Position numbers and translations under genes: made by a program. From contig NZ_RXLQ01000006.1 in NCBI RefSeq assembly GCF_003953935.1, forward strand, positions 1 to 64,000: a stretch of DNA of 64,000 nucleotides, written 5' to 3'. The notes under the pieces are model-generated. The model was not told the origin of the DNA. It saw only the letters and a list, made by a program, of their open reading frames with translations, and ran no database searches. Positions 44,906 through 55,321 of the stretch are shown piece after piece (position 1 is the first letter of the stretch; every line of letters begins with the position of its first letter). The stretch is from Massilia atriviolacea (GTDB lineage Bacteria; Pseudomonadota; Gammaproteobacteria; Burkholderiales; Burkholderiaceae_D).

Positions 44906-47900
44906 TTACTGCTCCACCTCGATCATATTGTCGCCCGGCTTGCGGTCGATCAGCTTGTTGTCCGGATCGATGCCGGCCTTGTACGGCAGCGCCCCGACCA
45001 CCATGGTCACGCTGACGGTCTTGCTGTCGACGATGCGCCGTTCGCGCAGCAGCGGCTTGCCATCCTTGTCGTCGACGCCGAATTCGATCACATCGCGCAC
45101 AGGCGCTTCGGTTTCGTCGCCCAGCTTGCCGGCGCGCTGCTTGGCGACACTGGCGCGCAGCACCACCTCGTACTTGCCGTCCGCGCGCCTGGTGGCGCTG
45201 GCGCTGGTGGCGCGGTTTTCGTAGAGCACGATGTGCTCGAACAGGTCGTCGACCAGGTAGGCGTACTCGGGCGGGGCCGCGCGGCGCAGGCCGTCGGTCA
45301 GCGCCAGCACGCTCGGATACGGCGCGCCGTGGAAGGCGTGGCTGGTCAGCAGCTGGTGCAGCACGGCGTTGACCTTCCGTTCACCGAGCACGTCCTGCAG
45401 CAGGTACATGGCCAGCGCGCCCTTGTGGTAGTGGATGTAGCCCTGGTTTTCATTGTGCGACAGCGGCAGCTCGTAGCGGGTTTCCAGCGCGCGGCCCAAC
45501 AGGTACTTGTCCAGGCCATAGCTCAGGAAGCGCCGCATGCGCTCCGGGCCGACCTGCTGCTGCATCACCATCAGGGCGGAATACTCGGACAGGGTTTCGC
45601 TCAGCACCGTGGCGCCGCGCGTGTTCGACGGCACCAGCTGGTGTCCCCACCACTGGTGCGCCACTTCATGCGCGGCCACGTAGAAGGGGTAGTCGATATC
45701 CTTGGGATTCTTGTCGTCGACCCGGGCGATGAAACCGACGCTCTCGGAAAACGGGATCGTGCCGGGGAAGGACTGCGCGAACGCCGCATAGCGCGGAAAC
45801 TCGACCACGCGCAGCACCTTGTGCTGGTAAGGGCTGAAATGCTTCGAGTTGTAGTCGAGCCCGGCCTTGACGCCGCGAATCATGCGCTCGACGTTGACGT
45901 CGTGGCCCGGGTGGTAAAACACGTCGATCGTCACATCCTGCCAGCGGTCGTGCCGCACCTCGTAGCGGGCCGACTGGAAGGCGTAGAAATTCAGGATCGG
46001 CTTGTCCATGCGGTAATGGAAATAGCGGCGGCCGGCCGACATCCATTCCTTTTCCAGGATGCCGGGGGCGATCGCCATCTGCTCCGGGCTGGTGCTGATG
46101 ACGGCGTTGAAGTCGATCCAGTCGGCATCGGCCGACAGGGTGTTGTTGGCCAGGCCCGCGGGATCGGTCGGCGCGCGCATCGGCGCGTGCGGGCCCAGGC
46201 CGTGGCGCTTGCGGTCGCGGTCGTTGTCCAGCTCGGCCGCCGGCTGGTAGCCGATGCGCGGCAACTGGCTGTTGTTGAAGAAGGTGCCGTTGGCCAGCAC
46301 CGGGGTGTCCGATTCCAGGCCGAGGATGCCGCGTGCTTCGAACTCGACATCGAATTCGAGCGCCAGGCGCTGTCCCGGCTGCAATGGCGTGCCCAGCTTG
46401 TAGCCGTAGAAGCCGCGCTCGCGGTCGCTGACCAGCGTCGTGATTTTCTGGCCGAAGCGCACTTTCAGGCTGGCCAGGCGGTCCTGGCTTAGGAAGACCT
46501 GCTCGATCGGGCGCCTGCCCTTGTTCTCGAGCTGGTAGACGCCGGTGACAGTCAGGCGCCGCTGCTCCGGCACGATCGCCACTTTCAGGTCGACGCCGGT
46601 GATGCGCGGCTGCGGCAACGCCGCGAATGGCTTGTAGCGCAGCTCGTACTGGGCGCGGGTCTGGTCTTTTTGCCAGGCGGTCTGGTAGTCGCCTGCGACG
46701 TGCAGGTTGTAGTAGAGCAGCGCGCCGGTGCCGAGGAAGAGCGCCAGCCCGGCGCCGAAGGTGGCTAGCACCGGCAGGCTCAGGTTGCGGCGCGCCAGCT
46801 GGATCCGGCTGCCCAGTTCGGCGTTGCAGCCGCGCGGCCAGAACACCAGCGAAGCCACCAGCAGCATCAGCGCCGCGCCTCCCCAGTACAGCTCGAACCA
46901 GCGTTCGCGCACCAGGAAGTGGCCGTACCCGTTCATGTCCGAATACACGAAGGAGGGCGTGGTGCCGTACAGCAGCATCGGATGGTCGAGGCCGAGCGAG
47001 CCGAAGGTGATGGTGGCGAGGTAATACACGATCATGGCGAAGTACGCCAGGTACTTGTGGTTGATCAGCACCTGCAGCGCGATCGCCAGCACCGCCACCA
47101 GCGCGTATTGCGGCAGCTGGATCAGGAACAGGCTTTGCAGGTAGAGGCCGACGTCGATGGCGAAGTAGCCGCGGAACAGCTGGATCAGCATGCCGGCGAT
47201 CATCACCAGCACCAGCATCAGCACTTGCAGGCCGATCAGGGCGAACAGCTTGGCCAGCATCGGCACCCAGCTCGGCAGCGGCAGGGCGTCCAGCATCTGG
47301 CCCACGCGCGCTTCGCGTTCGCGCCACACCAGTTCGCCCGCATAAAAGGTGGTCACGACCAGCATGAACAGGGAGAATGTCTCGCTGACCAGTTCCAGCA
47401 CCTGGTAGGTGACCGGATAGGTATTGGTGCCGTACATCGAGCCGAGGTTGAGCGAGGCGCCGAACACGGCCAGCACGCCGGCCAGGGCGATCACGGCGAA
47501 GTAGATGTCCTTGACCGACTCGCGCAGGTTCAGCCAGCCCGATTTGAGCAACAGCAGGGCCAGGCTGCGCTGGAGGAAGTCGGGCGCTTCCTGGGTCGCC
47601 AGGGCGCTGTGGGACAGGCGCGCGGCGGCCTCGCCCTCGCTGCGCCCGGCCGGACGGCCCTCGCTGCCGCCGATGAAGTGGAAGCGCCAGTAGCCGAGCA
47701 GCAGCGCCACCAGCGCGAAGCCGCACCACAGCGCGCGGTTGAACAGGTAGACGCCGGCAAAGGGAATCTCGCGGCTGTTGCGCTCGGCGATGGACCAGTA
47801 TTCGGTGACACGGATCAGGGCGGTGGTGCCGAAGGGGTCGATCAGCGCGGCCAGGGTCTTGTAGTCGAGGTCGCGCGCCAGCGAGGGCGCGACGATGTAG

Positions 47901-48472
47901 CCGATCATCATCACCACGCTGGCCACGTAGACCGGCAGCATGCGCCGGGTCAGCGCCGCCAGCACGAAGAAGATGGCGCCGAAGATGAAGATATTCGGCA
48001 AGGTGATGAACAGATAGGGCCGCAGGAACATCCAGAGCCCGGAGGGACCGAGCCGGTCCGGTTCGATGCCGGGAATGTAGCTGCCCAGCCAGGCGCCCAG
48101 CGCGATGCTGGAAAACACCACCGCCAGGGTCAGCGCGGCCCCGATGAAGCGCCCGAACACATAGTCGTGCTTGGCGATCGGGGCGCTGAAGAAGAAGTGG
48201 TGCATATCGTATTCGAAATCCTGCTGCACCGAGCGGCCCATCATCGCGGCCATCACCACCACGCCCAGGCAGCCGAGGAAGGCGACCGTCAGCGAGACCG
48301 AGCGCGGGGCGTTGATGAACAGCCGTCCGCCGAAGGTGATGTGGGCTTCCTTGAAGACGCCGCCGGCGGCGGCCATCCACAGCATCGCCAGCGCGAAAAA
48401 CATGCCGAAGTAGACCCAGGTCGAGAGCAGCTTGAGCCGCTGGCGCGCTTCGAACAGTGCGATTGCCAACAT
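44906..48472 (-). CDS. ABC-2 type permease fused to M1-family aminopeptidase
   Basis: Encodes 1188 residues. The first half has about twelve membrane helices in two sets of six, typical of duplicated ABC-2 permeases. From about residue 590 a soluble M1-like part follows, with zinc-site [11 protein letters not shown] and a second glutamate in [10 protein letters not shown]. The ligand spacing is HEXXH-X19-E, one more than classical M1. ATG 48472 (AAGGTGG site upstream) is preferred over TTG 48487. The ATPase gene lies immediately upstream. Substrate unknown; a role in peptide export with cleavage, or in quality control, is inference. Confidence 0.9.
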   Translation of the reverse strand: MLAIALFEARQRLKLLSTWVYFGMFFALAMLWMAAAGGVFKEAHITFGGRLFINAPRSVSLTVAFLGCLGVVVMAAMMGRSVQQDFEYDMHHFFFSAPIAKHDYVFGRFIGAALTLAVVFSSIALGAWLGSYIPGIEPDRLGPSGLWMFLRPYLFITLPNIFIFGAIFFVLAALTRRMLPVYVASVVMMIGYIVAPSLARDLDYKTLAALIDPFGTTALIRVTEYWSIAERNSREIPFAGVYLFNRALWCGFALVALLLGYWRFHFIGGSEGRPAGRSEGEAAARLSHSALATQEAPDFLQRSLALLLLKSGWLNLRESVKDIYFAVIALAGVLAVFGASLNLGSMYGTNTYPVTYQVLELVSETFSLFMLVVTTFYAGELVWREREARVGQMLDALPLPSWVPMLAKLFALIGLQVLMLVLVMIAGMLIQLFRGYFAIDVGLYLQSLFLIQLPQYALVAVLAIALQVLINHKYLAYFAMIVYYLATITFGSLGLDHPMLLYGTTPSFVYSDMNGYGHFLVRERWFELYWGGAALMLLVASLVFWPRGCNAELGSRIQLARRNLSLPVLATFGAGLALFLGTGALLYYNLHVAGDYQTAWQKDQTRAQYELRYKPFAALPQPRITGVDLKVAIVPEQRRLTVTGVYQLENKGRRPIEQVFLSQDRLASLKVRFGQKITTLVSDRERGFYGYKLGTPLQPGQRLALEFDVEFEARGILGLESDTPVLANGTFFNNSQLPRIGYQPAAELDNDRDRKRHGLGPHAPMRAPTDPAGLANNTLSADADWIDFNAVISTSPEQMAIAPGILEKEWMSAGRRYFHYRMDKPILNFYAFQSARYEVRHDRWQDVTIDVFYHPGHDVNVERMIRGVKAGLDYNSKHFSPYQHKVLRVVEFPRYAAFAQSFPGTIPFSESVGFIARVDDKNPKDIDYPFYVAAHEVAHQWWGHQLVPSNTRGATVLSETLSEYSALMVMQQQVGPERMRRFLSYGLDKYLLGRALETRYELPLSHNENQGYIHYHKGALAMYLLQDVLGERKVNAVLHQLLTSHAFHGAPYPSVLALTDGLRRAAPPEYAYLVDDLFEHIVLYENRATSASATRRADGKYEVVLRASVAKQRAGKLGDETEAPVRDVIEFGVDDKDGKPLLRERRIVDSKTVSVTMVVGALPYKAGIDPDNKLIDRKPGDNMIEVEQ

Positions 48473-48483
48473 GGAGGCCACCT

Positions 48484-49374
48484 TCAACAGTTGCTGGCCG
48501 CGACGTGGCGTCCGGCGATGGTGGCGAAGTAGACGTCTTCCAGGTCGCCGGCGGCCGGCTCGAAGCCCTCGCCCGGATCCTGTTCGGCATACACGTGAAT
48601 CAGGGTGCGGCCGGTCAGCAGGCGGGTCGAGATCACCGCGTGCGCTTGCTGGAAATGGGCCAGCTCATGCTTGGCGACGAAGCGCGCCCAGATCTTGCCG
48701 TCGATATCGTCGATCAGCTTTTGCGGCTCGCCGCACAGCAGCACGTGGCCCTTGTTGATGATCGCCATGTTGGCGCACAGGTCCGACACGTCGGACACGA
48801 TGTGGGTCGACAGCAGCACGGTCTTGTCGTCGCCGATGTCGGACAGCAGGTTGTGGAAACGCACGCGTTCCTGCGGGTCGAGGCCGGCGGTCGGTTCGTC
48901 GACGATGATCAGCTGCGGGTCGCCCAGCAAGGCCTGGGCGATGCCGAAACGTTGGCGCATGCCGCCCGAAAAGGTGCCGAGGCGCTGGTTGCGCACTTCG
49001 AACAGATTGGTTTGCTGCAACAGGCCGTCGACCACTTCGCGCCGGCGGCCGCGCTGGGACAAGCCCTTGAGCACGGCAAAATGGTCGAGCAGTTCGTAGG
49101 CCGTGACCTTGGGGTAGAGACCGAAATCCTGGGGCAGGTAGCCGAGCAGGCGGCGGATGTCGTCCTTGTCGTCGAGTACGTCGAGGTCGCCGAAGAAGAC
49201 CGAGCCGGCATCGCACTCCTGCAGGGTGGCCAGGGTGCGCATCAGGGTCGACTTGCCCGCCCCGTTCGGGCCGAGCAGGCCGAACATCCCGCTGGGGATG
49301 GTGAGGGTAACTTTATCCAAGGCAACTACGCCATTCGCGTAGGTCTTGGATAAATTCCTGATGCGTAATTCCAT
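48484..49374 (-). CDS. ABC transporter ATP-binding protein (partner of the permease-M1 fusion)
   Basis: Encodes 296 residues. Nucleotide-binding motifs are Walker [10 protein letters not shown] (near residue 36), Q-loop YLPQDFG, signature FSGGMRQR, Walker [13 protein letters not shown] and switch STHI. A C-terminal extension (about 225-296) is variable. It lies upstream of the permease-M1 gene with 11 bases between stop and the chosen ATG, so the pair forms one transporter. The 5-prime leader contains an inverted repeat at 49402-49428. Confidence 0.93.
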   Translation of the reverse strand: MELRIRNLSKTYANGVVALDKVTLTIPSGMFGLLGPNGAGKSTLMRTLATLQECDAGSVFFGDLDVLDDKDDIRRLLGYLPQDFGLYPKVTAYELLDHFAVLKGLSQRGRRREVVDGLLQQTNLFEVRNQRLGTFSGGMRQRFGIAQALLGDPQLIIVDEPTAGLDPQERVRFHNLLSDIGDDKTVLLSTHIVSDVSDLCANMAIINKGHVLLCGEPQKLIDDIDGKIWARFVAKHELAHFQQAHAVISTRLLTGRTLIHVYAEQDPGEGFEPAAGDLEDVYFATIAGRHVAASNC

Positions 49375-49401
49375 GCCTGACTCCTGATACGGTCGCTGTA
49401 T

Positions 49402-49428
49402 GTACGCCCTGCGGATAGCGGGGCGTAC
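49402..49428. promoter_or_regulatory. 8-bp inverted repeat in the leader of the ABC-M1 operon
   Basis: GTACGCCC (49402-49409) and GGGCGTAC (49421-49428) are perfect reverse complements around 11 bases, 28 bases upstream of the ATPase start. It could be a regulator site or a leader hairpin. Nothing else in the 49375-49597 gap stands out apart from an AT-rich stretch near 49440-49460 that may hold the promoter. Confidence 0.45.
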
Positions 49429-49597
49429 TTTTAGAGTTGCATTGTATAAAATTTGACCGTCCAGCGGCCGCCCATTGCGACATGCGGCGTTTTGATGGGC
49501 TCAGATTGCACAAATGGGGGTGTGGGAGTCGCCACCGTCGCCCCGGGCAGGCGGGGGCGGCAACGCGAGCGCCCGCCCGACCGGGCAGGCGTTCAAC

Positions 49598-50794
49598 TTA
49601 ATTCCGGAACAACACATCTTCGCGGTTGAACCACCACCTGCACCACGCCAGCAGCGCCCCGGCGATCAGGGTGGTGGACAGCAGGATCGCCGAAAACATG
49701 CGGTAATCCATGGTCCCCTTGACCAATTCCTTCATTGCCAGCGAGACATTAGTCAGGGGCACCATCGACCAGAACCAGTTCAGCTCCACGCCCGGCATCA
49801 TGGCCACCACGATCGGCACGATCAGCAGCATCATCAGCGGCGAAATCATGCCCGAGGCTTCCTTGTAGCTCTTCGCATAGATCGAAATCGACAGCAGGAT
49901 CGAGGCGAAAATCGCCGCCGTCGGCACCAGCATCAGCGCCACCATCGCCAGGTCGCGCGCCCCGATGGCGCGCACCATCTGCGCCAGGCCGCCCTCCAGC
50001 GAGCCGCCGAACACGCCCAGCAGCAAGCCCATGCTGGCCACCATCAGCAGCGCCGAGGTCAGTCCCACCGTAAACAGCACCAGGAACTTGGCCAGCACCA
50101 GCGCAGTGCGCGAAATCGGCGCCAGCAGCAGCGTTTCCAGGGTGCCGCGTTCCTTCTCGCCGGCGCCGAGGTCGATGGCCGGGTACATCGCCGCCATCAG
50201 GCACACCATCAGCAGGATGTAGGGCAGGAAGCCGCCCACCAGCGCGCCCACCCGTTCGCGCGTGCCGGCCGTCGACAACTCTTCCAGCTCGATCGGATTG
50301 AGCGCAAAGCGCAGCTCGGCCTGGCTCATGTTCATGGCCGACAGGGCCTGCTCGCGCAGCGCCCCGTTATGCGCCTGGATCACCGCCGCCACCCGCTTGT
50401 GGGTCATGTCGAGCGCCACCGCGTTGTTGTAATGCAGGGTCACGCGCGCCTGGCGGTGCGCCGCCATGGCCGCTTCGAAACCGGCGGGAATGACGATGGC
50501 GAAGGTGATGCGGTCGGCATCGATGGCGGCCTTGATCGCCCCCGCATCGGCCAGCGGCACTTCGCGCAAGCCTTTTTCGTGCTTGAAACGCTCGCTCAGC
50601 CCGGGCGCATGTTCCTTGCCGAACACGGCGTAGGTCAGCTCCTTGTGCTGGGCTTTCTTGAAGATGGTCGACGACAGATAGCCCAGGCCGCCGAAAATCA
50701 GCGGCATGGCGACGATCGGCAACAGCAGGGTGAAGATGAATGTCTTGCGGTCGCGCAGCAGTTCCAGCAATTCCTTGCAATACACGGTCCACAT
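49598..50794 (-). CDS. ABC-2 type permease, NatB-like
   Basis: Encodes 398 residues: one N-terminal helix (about 19-42), a periplasmic domain to about residue 180, then five or six helices to the C-terminus. This is the NatB/ABC-2 layout, in which the DRKTF and GAGEKERGTLETLLLAPISR motifs are typical. NatAB exports sodium in Bacillus, but the family is broad and the substrate here is unknown. It starts 3 bases after the stop of the ATPase gene, so the two form a module. Confidence 0.88.
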   Translation of the reverse strand: MWTVYCKELLELLRDRKTFIFTLLLPIVAMPLIFGGLGYLSSTIFKKAQHKELTYAVFGKEHAPGLSERFKHEKGLREVPLADAGAIKAAIDADRITFAIVIPAGFEAAMAAHRQARVTLHYNNAVALDMTHKRVAAVIQAHNGALREQALSAMNMSQAELRFALNPIELEELSTAGTRERVGALVGGFLPYILLMVCLMAAMYPAIDLGAGEKERGTLETLLLAPISRTALVLAKFLVLFTVGLTSALLMVASMGLLLGVFGGSLEGGLAQMVRAIGARDLAMVALMLVPTAAIFASILLSISIYAKSYKEASGMISPLMMLLIVPIVVAMMPGVELNWFWSMVPLTNVSLAMKELVKGTMDYRMFSAILLSTTLIAGALLAWCRWWFNREDVLFRN

Positions 50795-50797
50795 GGC

Positions 50798-51577
50798 TCA
50801 GCCTTCCTGGTTGATGACATGCACGAAGGCATCGTACAGGTCGTGGCTGCCGCCCAGCTCGCGCAGCTCGGCCACGCTGCCGTTGAAGGCGCTGCGGCCG
50901 CGGTTGATGACGCAGACCCTGTCGCACAGTTTTTCCACCTCGTGCAGGTGATGCGTGGAAAAGATCAGGGGAATGCGCAGCGCCTTGTAGCTGGCGATGA
51001 AGTCGAGCAGCACGCGCGCCGACATCACGTCCAGCCCGGTGGTCGGTTCGTCCAGGATCACCACCTGCGGCTCGTGCACCACGGTGCGGGCGATGGCGCA
51101 CTTCTGCTTCATGCCGGTCGACAAGTCATCGGCGCGCTTGTGGGCGTAGGCGTGCATGTCGAGCTGTTCGAACAGGGCGTCGCAGCGCTGCTTGAGGCGG
51201 GCCGGGGCCATGCCGTGCAGGCGCCCGAAATACTCGACATTCTCGCGCGCGCTCAGGCGTCCGTACAGACCGGTGCTGCCGGACAGGAAGCCGACCCGCT
51301 GGCGCGCCTTGATCGGATCGGCCACGATATCGATATCGTCGATGAAGGCGCTGCCGGCGTCCGGGCGCAGCGCGGTCGAGAGGATGCGCAGGGTGGTGGT
51401 CTTGCCGGCCCCGTTCGGGCCCAGCAGGCCCAGCACTTCGCCGGGCGCGCAGGCAAAACTGACGTCGCGCACCGCATGGAACCAGCCATCGCTCTCGCGC
51501 ACGTCGCGCTGGCGGGCGCGCCGCTCCTTGTGTACCGTCGCGGCGAAGCGCTTGGCCAGGTGTTTCACCTCGATCAT
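50798..51577 (-). CDS. ABC transporter ATP-binding protein, NatA-like
   Basis: Encodes 259 residues with Walker [12 protein letters not shown]-loop-equivalent [10 protein letters not shown], signature LSTGMKQK, Walker [13 protein letters not shown] and switch STHHL. The STGMKQK variant of the signature is common in NatA-type ATPases. ATG 51577 with AAGGAA 4 bases upstream is chosen; the open frame continues upstream without similarity. It forms a two-gene exporter with the NatB-like permease. An unknown protein gene is divergent 98 bases away. Confidence 0.9.
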   Translation of the reverse strand: MIEVKHLAKRFAATVHKERRARQRDVRESDGWFHAVRDVSFACAPGEVLGLLGPNGAGKTTTLRILSTALRPDAGSAFIDDIDIVADPIKARQRVGFLSGSTGLYGRLSARENVEYFGRLHGMAPARLKQRCDALFEQLDMHAYAHKRADDLSTGMKQKCAIARTVVHEPQVVILDEPTTGLDVMSARVLLDFIASYKALRIPLIFSTHHLHEVEKLCDRVCVINRGRSAFNGSVAELRELGGSHDLYDAFVHVINQEG

Positions 51578-51675
51578 CGGGTTCCTTCTCTCAAAGCGTG
51601 AGGGTAGCAGTACAAATTCGGCGCCGCAAGCGCGGCAGCCTGCCAAATCGGGCTGGAAATGTGGATAATGGGGCC

Positions 51676-52122
51676 ATGGACAGTGCCATCAAAGAAAAAG
51701 TTCTTGCCGTCGCCAGCAGCGGGCGCAACGCGGCCGAGTGGACCGCGTACTTCCGCGTCACCCTCGGCCTGTACTACCTGGCCGGGCTGATGACCCCCGA
51801 AACCATCGATTTCAAGAAGGTCGACCGGGCCTTCAACCAGTTCATCTATCACACCATCGGCAAGGGCCACACCATCACCAGCGTGCTGCAGTTCATGAGC
51901 GGGGCGAAAGTGGTGCCGGTGGTATCGTCGCCGCGCTTTGCCGCCGCCTTTGCCGCGCATTGCCCGGACGTGCCGTCCGACACCATTCCCTTCCTGCTGA
52001 AGCTGAACCTGGGCGTGGCGAAAAACATTTCCGGCATCGATGCCGGCGGGCCCCTGCTCGACTGGATCGAGGCCCAGGCCGCGCCGGATACCGGCGACCC
52101 GCCCGCAGCGGAGGTTCTATAA
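51676..52122 (+). CDS. Conserved-looking protein of unknown function
   Basis: Encodes 148 residues, mostly helical, without signal peptide or clear membrane segment. Recognisable stretches include [20 protein letters not shown] and [17 protein letters not shown] cannot assign a family. Third-position GC is high, supporting a real gene. ATG 51676 is chosen because a longer frame upstream would overlap the leader of the divergent NatA-like gene. coq7 starts 28 bases downstream, so co-transcription is likely. Confidence 0.7.
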   Translation: MDSAIKEKVLAVASSGRNAAEWTAYFRVTLGLYYLAGLMTPETIDFKKVDRAFNQFIYHTIGKGHTITSVLQFMSGAKVVPVVSSPRFAAAFAAHCPDVPSDTIPFLLKLNLGVAKNISGIDAGGPLLDWIEAQAAPDTGDPPAAEVL

Positions 52123-52150
52123 TGGCGTTTTATCGCCACCGGGACAGCGT

Positions 52151-52795
52151 ATGCCAGTTCAACGATCCATCCATCCACTCGACCAGCTGATCGTCAGCAT
52201 GGACAAGGCCCTGCGCGTGATCGCGGGCGTGGCCTCGGCATCGCGACCGACCCCGGCGGCGCACGCGGACGACGGCCAGCTCGACGAAGCCGAACAGCGC
52301 CTCAGCGCCGGCCTGATGCGGGTCAACCACGTGGGCGAGGTCTGTGCGCAAGCCTTGTACAACTCGCAATCGCGCTTTGCCAAGACCGAGGAGATGCGCG
52401 CCCAGTTCGCCGAAGCGGGGCGCGAGGAAGAAGACCACCTGGCGTGGACCGCCCAGCGGCTGGCCGAGCTCGGTTCGCGGCCGAGCCTGCTCAATCCCCT
52501 GTGGTACGCGGGCGCCTACGCGCTGGGCACGGTGGCGGCGCAACTGGGCGACGCGCGCAGCCTGGGCTTCGTGGTCGAGACCGAGCGCCAGGTGGAGGCG
52601 CACCTGGACAGCCATCTGAGCATGCTGCCGGCGCAGGACGCCAAGTCGCGCGCGGTGGTGGACCAGATGCGCATCGACGAGATTGCGCACGGCGCGGCGG
52701 CGCAGGCCCTGGGCGCCGTGGCGGTGCCGGCGCCGGTGCAGGCAATGATGAAGGCGATGGCCAAGGTGATGACGACGACCGCGTATTACGTTTGA
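52151..52795 (+). CDS. coq7: 3-demethoxyubiquinol 3-hydroxylase Coq7
   Basis: Di-iron monooxygenase of 214 residues in ubiquinone synthesis. Iron-ligand motifs are visible: Glu in [15 protein letters not shown], the EEEDHLAW block and the late pair [10 protein letters not shown] and [11 protein letters not shown]. It lacks membrane helices but has hydrophobic faces for membrane docking, as usual for bacterial Coq7. The ATG at 52151 follows the unknown gene after 28 bases. A hairpin separates it from the convergent osmC-like gene. Confidence 0.95.
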   Translation: MPVQRSIHPLDQLIVSMDKALRVIAGVASASRPTPAAHADDGQLDEAEQRLSAGLMRVNHVGEVCAQALYNSQSRFAKTEEMRAQFAEAGREEEDHLAWTAQRLAELGSRPSLLNPLWYAGAYALGTVAAQLGDARSLGFVVETERQVEAHLDSHLSMLPAQDAKSRAVVDQMRIDEIAHGAAAQALGAVAVPAPVQAMMKAMAKVMTTTAYYV

Positions 52796-52863
52796 GGTCG
52801 ATAGCGAAGGTTCCACGGCGCTGCCGTGAGTGCCGATCGTCGATCCGCCGCCGGCATTCGTCG

Positions 52864-52893
52864 TCCGCGCGCCAAGGGCCGCCTTGGCGCGCG
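52864..52893. terminator. Perfect 13-bp hairpin between convergent coq7 and osmC-like gene
   Basis: CCGCGCGCCAAGG (52864-52876) pairs exactly with 52881-52893 around the loop GCCG. There is no U-tract. It sits between two convergent genes and, like the hairpin at 19571-19611, is probably a shared transcript end or RNA 3-prime stabiliser. Confidence 0.65.
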
Positions 52894-52905
52894 GAGGTCG
52901 CCGGC

Positions 52906-53328
52906 TTATCCTTCGACGATCTCGAAGGAATGCGTGATCTCGGCCGTCTTGGCCAGCATGATGGACGCCGAGCAATATTTGTCGTGCGACAGGCTCACGG
53001 CGCGCTCGACCGCCGCCGGCTTCAGGTTCTTGCCGCTCACGGTGAAGTGAAAATGAATCCTGGTGAATACCTTGGGATCGGTGTCGGCGCGCTCGGCCTT
53101 GAGCGTCACGTCGCAGCCGCGCACATCTTCGCGGCCGCGCTTGAGAATGAGCACCACGTCATACGCGGTGCACCCGCCGGTTCCCAGCAACACCATTTCC
53201 ATCGGCCGCGGCGCCAGGTTGTGGCCGCCGCCTTCGGGCGCGCCATCCATGCTGACCATGTGGCCCGACCCCGTTTGCGCCCGAAAACTCATGCCCGACG
53301 GGCCGTTCCAGCTGACACTCACTTCCAT
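52906..53328 (-). CDS. OsmC/Ohr family protein
   Basis: Encodes 140 residues of the OsmC fold: MVSMDGAPEGGGHNLAPRPM, then LLGTGGCTAYDVVLILKRGR with the first reactive Cys, and a second near SHDKYCSASIMLAK. The family detoxifies organic hydroperoxides with a thiol pair; this YhfA-like subgroup is less well studied and may not share that activity. It stands alone on the minus strand, downstream of a second ABC module and convergent with coq7. Confidence 0.9.
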   Translation of the reverse strand: MEVSVSWNGPSGMSFRAQTGSGHMVSMDGAPEGGGHNLAPRPMEMVLLGTGGCTAYDVVLILKRGREDVRGCDVTLKAERADTDPKVFTRIHFHFTVSGKNLKPAAVERAVSLSHDKYCSASIMLAKTAEITHSFEIVEG

Positions 53329-53394
53329 TCCATTCTCCGATAATTGTTCCCCGGCCTATTGTAATGGAGGCGCGCCGGACGCGCCCGCCGGCGC

Positions 53395-54575
53395 TCAGAC
53401 CGACAGCACGTAGCGCTCGCTCTTCATGCGCCAGCTGGCGAAGGCGACCGCGCCGAGCGCCGGCAGCATCGAACTGAGGAAGGTCAGCACGAAGGGCAGC
53501 ACGCCCAGTTCCTGGCCCTTGGCCAGTTCGCGCAGCAAGGTCTGGTTCGACAGCATCGGCACCACGTACATCCAGGTGGCCGTCTTCAATTCCAGCATCG
53601 ACACCGCCAGCCCCGGCAGCATCGGGATCAGGGTCACCAGGCTGAGCACGCTCTGGGCTTCCTTGAACGAGCGCGCATTCATGGCCAGGGCGATATGCAG
53701 GCCGGCCGCCAGCAGGGACAGCGGCACGGTGGCGACGCACACCCAGGCCAGCTGGGCCGAGGTGACGCGCCAGCTCATGCCGATTTCCTCCAGCGGCAGC
53801 CAGGACAGCACCGCATGCGCCAGCGCCAGCTCCAGGGTGATGCCGATCACCGCCAGCGAGCCGGCCGCCAGCCACTTGCCGCCGATCAGGGACCACGGAC
53901 TGGCCGGCTGCGCCATCAGCACTTCCAGCGAGCGCCGCTCGCGTTCGCCGGCGGTGCTGTCGACCGCCGCCGACAAACCGCAAATGAAGGCCGGGAAAAA
54001 CAGGAAACCGAGAATCGCGCCGATCAGCCCGGCCGAGCGCGCCGCCGTGCTGCCGGTGTCGTAGCGCTGCAGGCGGATCGGCGTCATGGTGGCGGGCGAG
54101 ACCCCGTGCGCCAGCAGGCGCGCGCTGCTGATGCCGGAACTGTAATGCTGCAGCACTTCCTCCACATCGCGCTGGCGCTGGCCGTTGTCGCTGGCCGAGT
54201 CGTACCACAGCTCGATTTCGGCCGGGCGCATGGCCTGGTAGTGTTGGCCGAACTTGGGATCGATGCGCAGCAGCCCGACCACCTTGCGCGCGCGCAGCAG
54301 TTCGCCGATGGCGTGTTCGTCCATGTCCGCCACCTGCTGCACGGTGATGTTCTTTTGCTTGAACTGCGCCATCAGGTTGGGCGCCTGGGCCGCGCCGATC
54401 ACGGCCAGTTCCATGCCCTCGCGTTCGGCCTGGGTGGCGCGCTTGATCTGCTGGTTCAGCATGTAACCGAGCATCAGCGGATACATCAGGGTGAACAGGG
54501 CCAGCAGGCCGAGCGCGCGCCTGTCGCGCAGGGTTTCCTTGAATTCCTTGAGAAAGACGATGAGGAACGCCGGCT

Positions 54576-54579
<4 letters not shown>
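53395..54579 (-). CDS. ABC-2 type permease, second NatB-like protein
   Basis: Encodes 394 residues with an N-terminal helix (about 20-42), a periplasmic domain, and about five C-terminal helices. The motif AGERERRSLEVLMAQPASPW just after the second helix is the family hallmark and corresponds to GEKERGTLETLLLAPISR in the first NatB-like protein. It is a paralogue of that protein, but sequence outside the motif has diverged. The ATG overlaps the stop of the ATPase gene (ATGA). Substrate unknown. Confidence 0.87.
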
Positions 54580-55307
<728 letters not shown>

Positions 55308-55321
55308 CGTGGCCTCGGGGC

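Noticed and set aside
45666-48590. Alternative minus-strand frame of 974 codons over the ABC-M1 fusion
   Set aside because: It is Arg/Pro/Ala-rich, has no motif, and overlaps the real frame containing the zinc site and membrane helices.
49514-49597. GC-rich direct repeat (CGGGCAGGCG) after the NatB-like gene as an element
   Set aside because: Only two short copies with no defined ends. It is probably part of an ordinary GC-rich transcript end.
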